This document shows positions 13,582-22,754 of a stretch of 64,000 nucleotides of DNA, in pieces (within the stretch, counting starts at the first letter, position 1; every line of letters begins with the position of its first letter). The translations under genes were made by a program, and so were the position numbers. Source of the DNA: Demequina mangrovi. Lineage in GTDB: Bacteria; Actinomycetota; Actinomycetes; Actinomycetales; Demequinaceae. Below the pieces are notes generated by a model. That model searched no databases and was not told where the DNA came from. It saw nothing but the letters and a program-made list of their open reading frames with translations. Location: the NCBI RefSeq assembly GCF_000759715.1, contig NZ_BBLU01000005.1, positions 62,001 through 126,000 on the forward strand. Direction: 5' to 3'.

Positions 13582-16554
13582 GTGACTATCACCCCACCTA
13601 AAGGCCTGTATCGCGCAGGCGCAGCCTCCCTCCTGGGCGCCCTGAGCGTCTCCGTCCTCGCCGCCGTCCCGGCCGTCGCCGACGTGGCGATCACCGACCT
13701 GCTGATCTCCGAGTACGTCGAGGGGTCCAACAGCAACAAGGCGTACGAGCTGTACAACGGCACCACCGACGAGATCCCCCTCGCGGGCTACTCCGTCGAG
13801 CTGTACGCGAACGGCGCCACGTCGCCCAACAACACGCTGACCTTCAGCGACGAGACGATCGCGGCGGGCGCCACCCTCGTGGTGTACAACTCCTCGGCGT
13901 GGACGGAGTTCAAGATCGCCGGCGGCATCTCGAGCACCACGACCTACTACAACGGTGACGACGCGCTCGTGCTGAAGTACGGCGCCACCGTGGTGGACTC
14001 CATCGGGCAGGTCGGCACCGACCCCGGCAGCAGCTGGGCGGTCGGCACCGCCGGCGCCACGGGCGAGCACACGCTCGTGCGCGACGCCGCGGTCTGCGAG
14101 GGCGACACCGACGCGACCGACGCGTACGCACCCACCGACGACGACTGGGACGTGCATCCGCAGAACACGTCCGCGTACCTCGGCTCGCACACCACCACGT
14201 GCGCCGCGGGCGCCTACGTCCCCGCCGAGGCCGGCGAGGAGCCGGTCGAGGAGGTCGTGGTCACGCCGATCTCCGCGGTGCAGGGCTCGGGCAGCGCCTC
14301 ACCGCTCGCCGGCAGCACCGTCACCATCACGGGCGTCGTGGTCGGCGACTACCAGGGCGTGAGCGGCGACTACCAGCTCTCCGGGTACTTCGTGCAGTCG
14401 CTCGCCGGGGACGAGGACGGCGACGACGCGACCTCCGAGGGCGTGTTCGTCTACGACTACCGCAACGCCGTCTCCGTCGGCGACGTGGTCACCGTCACCG
14501 GCCTGGTGAACGAGTACTACGGCCTCACCCAGATCAAGTCCGTGAGCTCCGTCGAGATCGAGGGCACGGCGACCGTCGAGCCCGCGGCGGCCGCGCTTCC
14601 GCAGGCGACCGAGGACCAGCTCGAGCGCGTCGAGGGCATGCTCGTGACCTTCGCGCAGGAGCTGACCGTCTCGGACGTCTACGACCTCTTCAACTTCGGC
14701 GAGGCGACGCTGTCCGCGAACGGTCGCCTGATGAACCCGACCTCGGTCGCGGAGCCGGGTGAGGACGCGAACGCTGTCGCCGACGCGAACGCGCTCAACA
14801 TGCTCGTGCTCGACGATGCCTCGGCGAAGACCTACGACGACATCGAGGAGATCCCCTACGGCATCGGCGGCGAGCCGACCACGGCCGACAACCCGCTGCG
14901 CGCGGGCTCGACCGTCGAGGGGCTCACCGGCGTGGTCGGCTACGGCTACAACGACTGGCGCCTGTACTCGAACGGCTCTCTCGCAGCCGCGGGCGAGGAC
15001 AACACCGCCGCCTTCGTCGACGCCAACGCGCGCCCGACCTCGGCGCCTGCGGTGGGCGGGGACCTCACCGTCGCGAGCTTCAACATGCTCAACTTCTTCG
15101 AGACCCTCGGCTACGGCGAGCCGTACTGCGGACCGACGGCCGACTCCGACTGCCGCGGCGCGTCCACCGAGGACGAGTACGCGCTCCAGCTCGGCAAGCA
15201 CGTCGAGACGGTGACGATGCTCGACGCGGACGTCGTGGGCCTCATGGAGGTCGAGAACACCGTCGACGTCGAGGCGCTCGACGGGCTGGTCGCCGCGGTG
15301 AACGAGGAGCTGGGGAGCGAGCGCTACGCGGTGCTCGACACCGGGCTCATCGGCACCGACGTCATCAAGGTCGGCCTGATCTACGACCAGACCACCGTCG
15401 CGCCCACCGGCGACTTCGCGATCCTCGACTCGAGCGTCGATCCGAACTTCGACGACACGCTCTCGCGGCCGGCGCTCGCGCAGACGTTCACCGAGCTCGC
15501 CTCGGGCGAGTCGTTCACCGCGATCGTCAACCACCTCAAGTCGAAGAACTGCTACTCGTCCGCGACCGGCGGCGACCTCGACCTCGAGGACGGCGCCGGC
15601 TGCTACAACACGTCCCGCACCTCGGCGGCCGAGGCGCTGGTCGAGTGGGCGAACGCGGACCCCACCGGCACCGGCGAGGACCGCACGCTGATGATCGGCG
15701 ACTACAACGCGTACGAGAAGGAGGACCCGATCGACGCGATCCTCGCGGGCGGCTACACCAGCCTGGTGTCGGGTGACGACTACTCGTACGTCTACTACGC
15801 GGCGTGGGGCCAGCTCGACTACGCCTTCGCGTCCGCGGCGCTGGTCGACCACGTCACGGGTGCGGAGCACCTGCACATCAACGCCGACGAGGTCTCCGAC
15901 CTCCAGTACTACGGCGACCTCGCCGCGTGGGAGGAGGGGACGGCCTACCGCTCCTCGGATCACGACCCGGTGCTCGTCGGGCTCACGCTCGCCGCGGAGG
16001 AGGCCGAAGGCGGGACGATCGACGACGCGGAGGGCACGTCGGGAGACGAGGCGACCGCGGGCGGCGCCACGCTCACCGTCTCGGACGGCTCGATCACGGC
16101 GTTCGCGCGGTACGAGGAGTCCGAGCTCAGCGTCCAGGACCCCGACCACAGCTTCCCCGTGGGGCTGTTCGGCTTCCGCATCGCGGAGCTCGCCGAGGGT
16201 GCCAGCGTCGAGGTGACCATCGCGCTCGACGACCTCTACGACACCGAGTCGTGGGTGCTGCGCAAGCTCATCGGCGGCACGTACGTCGATGGGCCCGAGG
16301 TCGAGTTCGGCGTCGCCGGCGGGGTCACCACCATGACCTTCGTGCTCACCGACGGCGGCGCGTTCGACGCCGACGGCGAGGCCAACGGCGTGATCGTCGA
16401 TCCGGTCGGTCCCGCCGTCGCGGACAGCGACGACGACCTGCTCGCCGCCACGGGCGCCGACGGCGTCGAGGGCAGGCTCGCGGGCACGCTCGCCCTGGTG
16501 CTGGCGGGAGCCGCGCTGGTGACCGGCGCGCGCCGCCGGTTCACGCTGGGCTGA
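13582..16554 (+). CDS. Secreted, sortase-anchored extracellular nuclease (ExeM/NucH-like)
   Basis: 990 residues. The GTG start at 13582 is preferred because TAGCCT ends 7 nt upstream and the signal peptide (GAASLLGALSVSVLAAVPAVA) then has a proper n-region. Order: lamin-tail domain (about 36-170, LLISEYVEGSNSNKAYELYN); OB-fold region (about 230-340); endonuclease/exonuclease/phosphatase domain (about 496-795) with VASFNMLNFF, GLMEVEN, NHLKSKNC (about 650), GDYNAY (about 706) and SSDHDPVL; a choice-of-anchor-type domain; then LAATG at 954-958 with a membrane helix and RRR tail, i.e. a cell-wall sorting signal. It likely degrades extracellular DNA at the cell surface. The tandem neighbour is a paralogue with a different C-terminus. 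Confidence 0.88.
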   Translation: MTITPPKGLYRAGAASLLGALSVSVLAAVPAVADVAITDLLISEYVEGSNSNKAYELYNGTTDEIPLAGYSVELYANGATSPNNTLTFSDETIAAGATLVVYNSSAWTEFKIAGGISSTTTYYNGDDALVLKYGATVVDSIGQVGTDPGSSWAVGTAGATGEHTLVRDAAVCEGDTDATDAYAPTDDDWDVHPQNTSAYLGSHTTTCAAGAYVPAEAGEEPVEEVVVTPISAVQGSGSASPLAGSTVTITGVVVGDYQGVSGDYQLSGYFVQSLAGDEDGDDATSEGVFVYDYRNAVSVGDVVTVTGLVNEYYGLTQIKSVSSVEIEGTATVEPAAAALPQATEDQLERVEGMLVTFAQELTVSDVYDLFNFGEATLSANGRLMNPTSVAEPGEDANAVADANALNMLVLDDASAKTYDDIEEIPYGIGGEPTTADNPLRAGSTVEGLTGVVGYGYNDWRLYSNGSLAAAGEDNTAAFVDANARPTSAPAVGGDLTVASFNMLNFFETLGYGEPYCGPTADSDCRGASTEDEYALQLGKHVETVTMLDADVVGLMEVENTVDVEALDGLVAAVNEELGSERYAVLDTGLIGTDVIKVGLIYDQTTVAPTGDFAILDSSVDPNFDDTLSRPALAQTFTELASGESFTAIVNHLKSKNCYSSATGGDLDLEDGAGCYNTSRTSAAEALVEWANADPTGTGEDRTLMIGDYNAYEKEDPIDAILAGGYTSLVSGDDYSYVYYAAWGQLDYAFASAALVDHVTGAEHLHINADEVSDLQYYGDLAAWEEGTAYRSSDHDPVLVGLTLAAEEAEGGTIDDAEGTSGDEATAGGATLTVSDGSITAFARYEESELSVQDPDHSFPVGLFGFRIAELAEGASVEVTIALDDLYDTESWVLRKLIGGTYVDGPEVEFGVAGGVTTMTFVLTDGGAFDADGEANGVIVDPVGPAVADSDDDLLAATGADGVEGRLAGTLALVLAGAALVTGARRRFTLG

Positions 16555-16563
16555 CGCAGCTGC

Positions 16564-16595
16564 GACGGGGCCGGGCCGCGAGGCCCGGCCCCGTC
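16564..16595 (+). terminator. Terminator after the first nuclease
   Basis: A perfect 14-bp stem (16564-16577 with 16582-16595) with a GCGA loop, 10 bp after the stop codon. A GGACGATGC word (reverse orientation, 16609-16617) follows shortly after. Confidence 0.85.
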
Positions 16596-16721
16596 GTGCG
16601 TCCGGCGCGCATCGTCCCCCAGGTAACCGACGCTTCACGGGATGTTCACAGCGCGGCAAACTGGACAAAGGTGTGCATTCCCTACGGTGGCAGGGTCACG
16701 TCACCGCACCAGGGAGCCCCC

Positions 16722-19694
16722 ATGCAACGCCGCACCATCGTCCCGCCGCTGGTCCTCGCGCTCGCCGCGACGGCCGTCGTCTCCGCGCCGGCCTCCGCGG
16801 CCGCGCCGGACCTCTTCATCTCGGAGTACGTCGAGGGCTCCGGCTTCAACAAGGCGGTCGAGATCTTCAACGGCACCGGAGCCGCGGTGGACCTCGCCGA
16901 CTACGCGGTCGTGCCGTACCACAACGGCAGCACGGACCCCTATACGACGATCGAGCTCAGCGGCACGCTCGAGCCCGGCGACGTCTTCGTGGTCGCGAGC
17001 AGCACCACCAGCAGCACCAACGACGTCGCGGCGCTCGCGGACCTCACCACCGGCTCGGTGGCCTGGAACGGCAACGACGCCGTCCTCCTCACGCACGACG
17101 GCGCCACGATCGACGTCCTCGGCACCGTCGGGGACGACTCGAACTGGGGCGCGAACGTCACCCTGCGCCGCCTCGAGAGCATCTGCGCGGGCGCCGCCGC
17201 GTACTCCGCCGGCGACTGGGACTCCTACGCGAGCAACACGGTCGACGGCCTCGGCACGCACACCGCGAGCTGCGACGGCGGTCCGGTGGACGATGCGGCG
17301 CCCGCGCTCGCCTCGTCCTCCCCGGAGGACGGTGCCACGGGCGTCAACGCCGCCGCGGAGCTCACCGTCACCTTCACCGAGCCCGTCGCGGCCGAGGGCG
17401 CCTTCGCCCTCGTGTGCGACGACGCCACGGTGCCGGCCGCCGTCACGGGCGGACCGACCACGTGGACGGTCGCGCCGGAGACGGAGCTCGCCGCGGGCGC
17501 CGTCTGCGTCCTCACGGTGACCGCGGCCGCGGTCACCGACCTCGACGAGACCGACCCGCCGGACGCCATGGAGGCCGATGCGGTCATCGGCTTCACGGTC
17601 GCGGACGGCCCCACGCTCATCCACGACGTCCAGGGCACCGAGGACACGGCCGCCATGGTCGGCGAGACGGTGACCATCGAGGGCGTCGTGGTCGGCGACT
17701 ACGAGGGTCCCAGCCCGACGCTGCGCGGCTTCTACGTCCAGGAGGAGGACGCTGACGCGGACGCCGATCCGTCCACCTCCGAGGCGATCTTCGTCTACCA
17801 CGGCAGCTCCGACACGGTGGAGGTCGGCGACCTCGTCTCCGTGACCGGCACGGTGGCCGAGCGCTTCGGCCAGACCCAGCTGGGCTACCCCTCGGCGCTG
17901 ACGGTCCTGGATTCGGGCCTGACCGTCACCCCGGCGGCGGTCTCCCTGCCCTTCGCGGACGCCGACGAGGCCGAGCGCTACGAGGGCATGCTCGTCGAGT
18001 TCGCGCAGACCCTCACCGTCACCGAGCTGTACGAGCTGGGTCGCTTCGGCGAGGTCACGGTCTCCTCGGGCGGACGCCTCGACCAGCCCACCGCGGTGGT
18101 CGAGCCCGGCGCGGACGCGATCGCCCTTCAGGAGGCCAACAACCTCCGCACGGTCATCGTCGACGACGCCACGAACGCCCAGAACCCCGACGTGCTCATG
18201 GGGCGCGGAGGCGACCCGCTCAGCGCGGAGAACACCCTGCGCGGCGGCGACACCATCACCGGCCTCACCGGCGTGATGACGTTCGGCTACGACGGCTACT
18301 ACTCGAGCTCGAACGCGTGGCGCGTGCGCCCCGTCGACGCGCTCCCCGCCTTCGAGGCGGTCAACGCGCGGCCGACCGAGGTCCCCGACGTGGGCGGCGA
18401 CGTCCAGGTCGCGAGCTTCAACGTCCTCAACTACTTCCTCACCCTCGACGCCGGCGACAACCAGTGCGGGCCGGTGGGATCCGAGAACGACTGCCGCGGT
18501 GCCTGGAACGCCACCGAGCTCGAGCGTCAGACCGACAAGCTCGTCGCGGCGCTCGCGGGCCTCGACGCGGACGTCATCGGGATCATGGAGATGGAGAACA
18601 CCACGGGGGTCGAGCCGCTCGCGTACCTCGCGGAGCAGCTCAACGCGTACCTCGGCACCGACACGTGGTCGTACGTCGACACCGGCACCATCGGCACCGA
18701 CGTCATCCGCGTCGGCATCCTCTACGACTCCGCGGTGGTGAGCGAGCTGGGCGACTTCGCGGTCCTCGACTCGACCGTCGACGCGCGCTTCGACGACACC
18801 CGCAACCGCCCGTCGCTCGCGCAGACGTTCGTGACCGAGGACGATGCGGCGTTCACGGTGGTGACCAACCACCTCAAGTCGAAGGGCTGCTCGGAGTCGA
18901 GCGGGGCCGACGCGGACCAGGGCGACGGCGCGGGCTGCTGGAACGAGTCCCGGACCCTCGCGGCCGAGGCGCTGGTCGACTGGCTGGCCTCCGACCCGAC
19001 CGACGCGCACGACGCCGATGCGCTGGTCATCGGCGACCTCAACTCCTACGGCATGGAGGACCCGATCGACGTGCTCCGCGAGGCGGGCTACGTCGAGCTG
19101 GGCGGCGGCGACTACTCGTACGTCTTCTCCGGCCAGTGGGGCTCGCTCGACTACACCTTCGCGTCGCCGTCGCTCGCGGCGCAGGTGACCGGTTCGGCGC
19201 ATGTCCACATCAACGCGGACGAGCCGAGCATCCTCGACTACACCACCCGCTACAAGCCCTCCGCCCTGGTCGAGTCGCTGTACGCGCCCGACTGGTACCG
19301 CACCTCGGACCACGACCCGGTGGTGCTCGGGCTCGACCTCGACACGCCCGTGTGCGAGGTGAGCTACGCGGTGAACGGGACGTGGCCCGGCGGGTTCATC
19401 TCGCAGCTGTGGATCCGCAACGTCTCCGACGAGCCCATCGACGGCTGGCAGCTCGGCTGGGACTTCGCCGGCGACGAGGAGGTGTCCTCCCTCTGGGGCG
19501 GCACGGTGGCGCAGGACGGCGCCGCGGTGACGGTCGACGCGATGCCGTGGAACTCGGTCCTCGCGCCGGTGAGCGAGGTCAAGGGCAAGAAGAAGAGCCT
19601 CGGCACCACGCTCGGCTTCCTGGGCACGTCGCAGGCGGGCCCCGAGGACGTCACGGCCTTCACCCTCAACGGTGAGCGCTGCTCGGTCGGCTGA
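16722..19694 (+). CDS. Secreted nuclease (ExeM/NucH-like) with C-terminal cellulose-binding module
   Basis: 990 residues. Signal peptide MQRRTIVPPLVLALAATAVV followed by SAPASA. Order: lamin-tail domain (LFISEYVEGSGFNKAVEIFN), an SbsA-like bacterial Ig domain (about 192-295), OB region (about 300-400), the endonuclease/exonuclease/phosphatase domain (about 562-865; VASFNVLNYF, GIMEMEN, NHLKSKGC, GDLNSY, TSDHDPVV), then a CBM2-type module (about 876-990; CEVSYAV ... FTLNGERC with conserved Trp residues). It has no sorting signal, so it is released and probably retained on cellulose. AGGGAG precedes the ATG. A nuclease targeted to cellulose is unusual; scavenging phosphate and nitrogen from DNA in plant litter or biofilm is a plausible role. 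Confidence 0.88.
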   Translation: MQRRTIVPPLVLALAATAVVSAPASAAAPDLFISEYVEGSGFNKAVEIFNGTGAAVDLADYAVVPYHNGSTDPYTTIELSGTLEPGDVFVVASSTTSSTNDVAALADLTTGSVAWNGNDAVLLTHDGATIDVLGTVGDDSNWGANVTLRRLESICAGAAAYSAGDWDSYASNTVDGLGTHTASCDGGPVDDAAPALASSSPEDGATGVNAAAELTVTFTEPVAAEGAFALVCDDATVPAAVTGGPTTWTVAPETELAAGAVCVLTVTAAAVTDLDETDPPDAMEADAVIGFTVADGPTLIHDVQGTEDTAAMVGETVTIEGVVVGDYEGPSPTLRGFYVQEEDADADADPSTSEAIFVYHGSSDTVEVGDLVSVTGTVAERFGQTQLGYPSALTVLDSGLTVTPAAVSLPFADADEAERYEGMLVEFAQTLTVTELYELGRFGEVTVSSGGRLDQPTAVVEPGADAIALQEANNLRTVIVDDATNAQNPDVLMGRGGDPLSAENTLRGGDTITGLTGVMTFGYDGYYSSSNAWRVRPVDALPAFEAVNARPTEVPDVGGDVQVASFNVLNYFLTLDAGDNQCGPVGSENDCRGAWNATELERQTDKLVAALAGLDADVIGIMEMENTTGVEPLAYLAEQLNAYLGTDTWSYVDTGTIGTDVIRVGILYDSAVVSELGDFAVLDSTVDARFDDTRNRPSLAQTFVTEDDAAFTVVTNHLKSKGCSESSGADADQGDGAGCWNESRTLAAEALVDWLASDPTDAHDADALVIGDLNSYGMEDPIDVLREAGYVELGGGDYSYVFSGQWGSLDYTFASPSLAAQVTGSAHVHINADEPSILDYTTRYKPSALVESLYAPDWYRTSDHDPVVLGLDLDTPVCEVSYAVNGTWPGGFISQLWIRNVSDEPIDGWQLGWDFAGDEEVSSLWGGTVAQDGAAVTVDAMPWNSVLAPVSEVKGKKKSLGTTLGFLGTSQAGPEDVTAFTLNGERCSVG

Positions 19695-19710
19695 TCCGCC
19701 ACGCACCCGG

Positions 19711-19739
19711 CGGCCCCCGCGCGACGCGCCCGGGGGCCG
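19711..19739 (+). terminator. Terminator after the second nuclease
   Basis: A 9-bp perfect outer stem (19711-19719 with 19731-19739) plus an inner GCG/CGC pair after one C-C mismatch, 16 bp past the stop. Confidence 0.7.
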
Positions 19740-19775
19740 CTCGGTCGTGTCGCGCCCCGTTCTTAGACTGGGCGC

Positions 19776-20948
19776 GTGACCTACCTCGACCATGCGGCGA
19801 CCACGCCGCTGCGCGCGAGCGCCCGCGACGCGTGGCTCGCCGCGAGCGAGGAGGTCGGCAACCCCTCATCGCTTCACGCGGCCGGCAGGCGCGCCCGCGC
19901 CATCGTCGAGGACGCGCGCGAGAGCATCGCCGCCGCGCTCGGCGCGGACGCCCCCGAGGTGATCCTCACCTCGGGAGGGACGGAGGCCGACAACCTCGCG
20001 GTCAAGGGGCTGCACTGGGGTCGCGTCGCCGAGGATCCCGAGCGGCGTCGCCTCGTGGTGTCGGCGGTCGAGCACCACGCCGTGCTCGACCCGGCGCGCT
20101 GGCTCGCGGCGCACGAGGACGCGGACCTGGTCGAGCTGCCAGTGGACCCCGCGGGCCGGGTGGAGACGTCCGCGCTCGCGGACGCGATCACCGCGGAGAC
20201 GTCGCTGGTGAGCCTCATGTGGGCGAACAACGAGGTCGGCGCGGTCCAGCCGCTCGGCGCGGCGGTCGACGCGGCCGCGGCGCTCGGCGTGCCGGTCCAC
20301 ACCGACGCCGTGCAGGCCGTCCCGTACCTCGACGTGCACTTCCACCGCTCCGGCGTCGACGCCATGACCGTGTCCGCGCACAAGCTGGGCGGTCCCGTCG
20401 GGGTCGGCGCGCTCGTCGCGCGTCGCGGGCTGCCGCTCGCGCCCGTCGCGCACGGGGGAGGGCAGCAGCGCTCGGTCCGTTCGGGCACGCTCGACGCGCC
20501 CGGGGCGGCGGCCTTCGCGGCGGCGCTCGCGGAGACGGTCGAGGAGCGCGCCGCCGAGCGCACGCGTCTCGAGGCGCTGCGCGACAGGCTCGTCGCCCGC
20601 GTGCGGGCCGCGGCGTTGGACGCCGTGCCGGGGGCGACCGCTACCGGGCCGCGCGACCCCGCGCAGCGCCTCCCGGGCATCGTCCACCTGGTGATCCCGG
20701 AGGTCCGCGCCGAGCCGCTGCTGTTCCTCCTCGACGCTGCCGGCATCGCCGCGAGCTCGGGCTCCGCCTGCACCGCCGGCGTGGTGCAGTCGAGCCACGT
20801 CGCGATCGCGATGGGCTGGAGCGAGGACGATGCGGCATGCACTCTGCGCCTCAGCCTCGGGCGCACGTCGACGGCCGAGGACGTCGACGCGCTGGTGGCG
20901 GCCCTGCCCGACGCCGTCGCGCGGGCGCGCGCGGCGTCGGCGCGCTAG
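19776..20948 (+). CDS. iscS: Cysteine desulfurase (IscS/NifS family)
   Basis: A PLP enzyme taking sulfur from cysteine for tRNA thiolation and Fe-S assembly. 390 residues: YLDHAATTP opening, TSGGTEADNLAV, VEHHAVL, WANNEVG, HTDAVQAVPY, the PLP lysine in SAHKLGGP and the persulfide Cys in SSGSACTAG. Start GTG 19776 has TAGACT ending 6 nt upstream and no Shine-Dalgarno, so it is probably leaderless. In many actinobacteria this gene directly precedes mnmA; here mnmA lies about 9.8 kb downstream, beyond the hut cluster. The stop overlaps convergent gntR. Confidence 0.93.
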   Translation: MTYLDHAATTPLRASARDAWLAASEEVGNPSSLHAAGRRARAIVEDARESIAAALGADAPEVILTSGGTEADNLAVKGLHWGRVAEDPERRRLVVSAVEHHAVLDPARWLAAHEDADLVELPVDPAGRVETSALADAITAETSLVSLMWANNEVGAVQPLGAAVDAAAALGVPVHTDAVQAVPYLDVHFHRSGVDAMTVSAHKLGGPVGVGALVARRGLPLAPVAHGGGQQRSVRSGTLDAPGAAAFAAALAETVEERAAERTRLEALRDRLVARVRAAALDAVPGATATGPRDPAQRLPGIVHLVIPEVRAEPLLFLLDAAGIAASSGSACTAGVVQSSHVAIAMGWSEDDAACTLRLSLGRTSTAEDVDALVAALPDAVARARAASAR

Positions 20949-21661
20949 TCGCGAAGGACGATCCGCAGCCGGTCCGAGCGGTAGGCGCGCACATGGAAGG
21001 TGCGTGCGACGCCGTCCGCATCGACGTTGACGCCGCTGCGGCGCAGGATCGGGGACCCGGGTTCGACGTCGAGCAGCGCGGCCTCGTGCCGACGCGCCGG
21101 GACCGCGTCGAAGGCCCGCCAGGCGCTGCGCAGCGAGGTGCCGACGAGCGCCTCGAAGCGATCCGGCAGCCACGGGCCGTCGAGCTGCGCCCTCGCCTCA
21201 TCCGCGGTCGCGGCGCTCGCGATGGAGTAGACGGTGTGCATCACGGGAGCGTCCGAGAGCAGCGCGAGCGTCTCGATCTCCAGGCCCTCGTCGACGCCCA
21301 GCTCGGTGCGCGCCTCTCCGGTCAGGCGCGTCCGGCGGACGTCGAGCACGGGCTCTCGGAACGTGGCCATCGCCGTGCGCGCGGCATCGCCCGCGGGGCG
21401 CCCGGCCGCGTCGAGGTCGATCCGCAGCGGCGGCGTGGCGACGAACGTGCCCGAGCCCTGGCGTGCGACCACGCGGCCGGTGCGCCGCAGCGACGCGATC
21501 GCCTCGCGCACGGTGAGGCGGTTGACTCCGAAGCGCGCCGCCAGCACGGGCTCGGCGGGGAGGCGCTCTCCCGGCTGCCACGTCCCCGCGTCGAGGTCGG
21601 ACAGCAGCAGCTCCTCGACCTGCACATGCAGGGGGATGGGCAGCGAACGGTCGACCGGCAT
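20945..21661 (-). CDS. GntR-family regulator (HutC/UTRA-like)
   Basis: 238 residues. The N-terminal winged helix reads RLPAEPVLAARFGVNRLTVR then EAIASLRRTGRVVARQGSGTFVA; the C-terminal part is UTRA-like, a small-molecule sensor. ATG 21661 is chosen over 21694 because TACGCT ends 6 nt upstream (leaderless geometry), while the longer form would start inside the operator. It is divergent from the tyrosine-phosphatase gene with a perfect 16-bp palindrome between them, so it probably controls both. Despite the HutC-like family it is separated from the hut operon, which has its own IclR regulator. Confidence 0.85.
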   Translation of the reverse strand: MPVDRSLPIPLHVQVEELLLSDLDAGTWQPGERLPAEPVLAARFGVNRLTVREAIASLRRTGRVVARQGSGTFVATPPLRIDLDAAGRPAGDAARTAMATFREPVLDVRRTRLTGEARTELGVDEGLEIETLALLSDAPVMHTVYSIASAATADEARAQLDGPWLPDRFEALVGTSLRSAWRAFDAVPARRHEAALLDVEPGSPILRRSGVNVDADGVARTFHVRAYRSDRLRIVLRD

Positions 21662-21688
21662 AGCCTCAGCGTAGGCAGGCGCGGCAGT

Positions 21689-21704
21689 ATTCATCTAGAT
21701 GAAT
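21689..21704. promoter_or_regulatory. GntR operator, perfect palindrome
   Basis: ATTCATCTAGATGAAT is a perfect 16-bp palindrome with the CTAG centre typical of HutC/PhnF-subfamily GntR operators. It lies directly upstream of the -10 of the gntR gene, giving autoregulation. Confidence 0.8.
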
Positions 21705-21777
21705 GTTGCGCGTCACCGGGAGTTCACCTGGGCGTCACCGGATGTTCCGCCGGGCTCCCTAGCGTGCATCGCACCTG

Positions 21778-21793
21778 ATTCATCTAGACGACC
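21778..21793. promoter_or_regulatory. Second GntR operator before the phosphatase gene
   Basis: ATTCATCTAGACGACC repeats the first 11 bases of the 21689 palindrome exactly; the other half is degenerate. It sits about 20 bp downstream of a possible TAGCGT -10 (about 21760) for the plus-strand gene, a good position for repression. Confidence 0.7.
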
Positions 21794-21853
21794 TGCGGGG
21801 CGCTCTCGACGTGATCGCCGCGCTCGAGATCCCCGCGGAGGAAAGAGGTTCGC

Positions 21854-22567
21854 ATGACCGCCGAGACGCTCACCGCGCTCGCCAACGCCCGCGATGTCGC
21901 CCACGCGGCTCCGGGGCTGCGCCCGGGGCGGCTGTTCCGCTCGGACGCGCCGCTCGCGGGGGACGATGCGCCCGAGGGGCTCTCCCCGTGGCCGCCCGCC
22001 ACCGTCGTGGACCTCCGCGACGCGCGCGAGTCCCGGGGCGGGCATCCGTTCGCGGAGTCGGCGCGCGTCCACGCGATGCCGGTGCTCGCCGAGGCGGCGC
22101 TCGACGCCTCGCACGCGGGCGTGACGCTCGTGGAGCTCTACCAGGGCATGATCACCGGCGAGCCGGGTCGCACCGTCGCCCGCGTGGTGGCCGCGATGGC
22201 CACCGAGCCGGGGCCTGTGCTGGTGCACTGCTCGGCGGGCAAGGACCGCACGGGCGTCTCGGTCGCGCTGGTGCTGAGCCTCGTGGGCGTCGAGCGCGAG
22301 CACATCGTCGCGGACTACGTCGCGACGTCCGCCAACATGCGCGGCGTCCTGGCCCGCATGGCGGCCGCGTGGGGCGGCGCGACGCCCGGGCTGCCCGAGG
22401 GCGTCGACCCGACGCAGATCCCCGCGGAGATGATCACCGCTCCGGCGCCCGCGATCGGGTCGGTGCTGGACACGTGGGCCGCCGCCGGGGGAGCGGAGGC
22501 CTGGTTCCTCGCGCACGGCGGCACCGCGGAGGACATCGAGGCGCTCAAGGAGCGTCTGCTCGGCTGA
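21854..22567 (+). CDS. Tyrosine-protein phosphatase (PTPLA/Y_phosphatase3 type)
   Basis: 237 residues with the P-loop HCSAGKDRTG, which supplies the cysteine nucleophile and arginine of the dual-specificity/lipid-phosphatase-like family (compare MptpB). An upstream loop, VVDLRDARESRG, matches the general family pattern. A strong GAGGAAAGAGG ribosome site precedes ATG 21854. Expression is probably controlled by the divergent GntR protein through the operator at 21778. The substrate is unknown: a phosphotyrosine protein or a phosphoinositide-like compound. Confidence 0.87.
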   Translation: MTAETLTALANARDVAHAAPGLRPGRLFRSDAPLAGDDAPEGLSPWPPATVVDLRDARESRGGHPFAESARVHAMPVLAEAALDASHAGVTLVELYQGMITGEPGRTVARVVAAMATEPGPVLVHCSAGKDRTGVSVALVLSLVGVEREHIVADYVATSANMRGVLARMAAAWGGATPGLPEGVDPTQIPAEMITAPAPAIGSVLDTWAAAGGAEAWFLAHGGTAEDIEALKERLLG

Positions 22568-22632
22568 GTGCGTCCCGGCGCCTCCCCGCGCCGCCGCCGC
22601 GGTGCACGCGTTGCCCTGCTCCACACGGATTC

Positions 22633-22677
22633 TGCAACTCTCGGCACGTCACCAGGGGTGATGTGCCGAGAGTTGCA
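22633..22677. repeat. Large intergenic stem-loop
   Basis: The perfect 15-bp arms 22633-22647 (TGCAACTCTCGGCAC) and 22663-22677 continue inward as GTCACC/GGTGAT, giving a 21-bp stem with a 3-nt loop and one G-U pair. CCACAC (22621-22626) and GTGTGG (22705-22710) form a further outer pair. It is between the convergent phosphatase and hutI genes and may act as a bidirectional terminator, but it has no U-tract and looks more like a dispersed palindromic element. Nothing else is seen in 22568-22754. Confidence 0.75.
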
Positions 22678-22754
22678 CCATCTGCACGCAGATCGGCCGC
22701 CTTTGTGTGGAGGACGGTCGGGAGGGCGGTCGGAGGCGAGGGCGAGAGCCGGGG

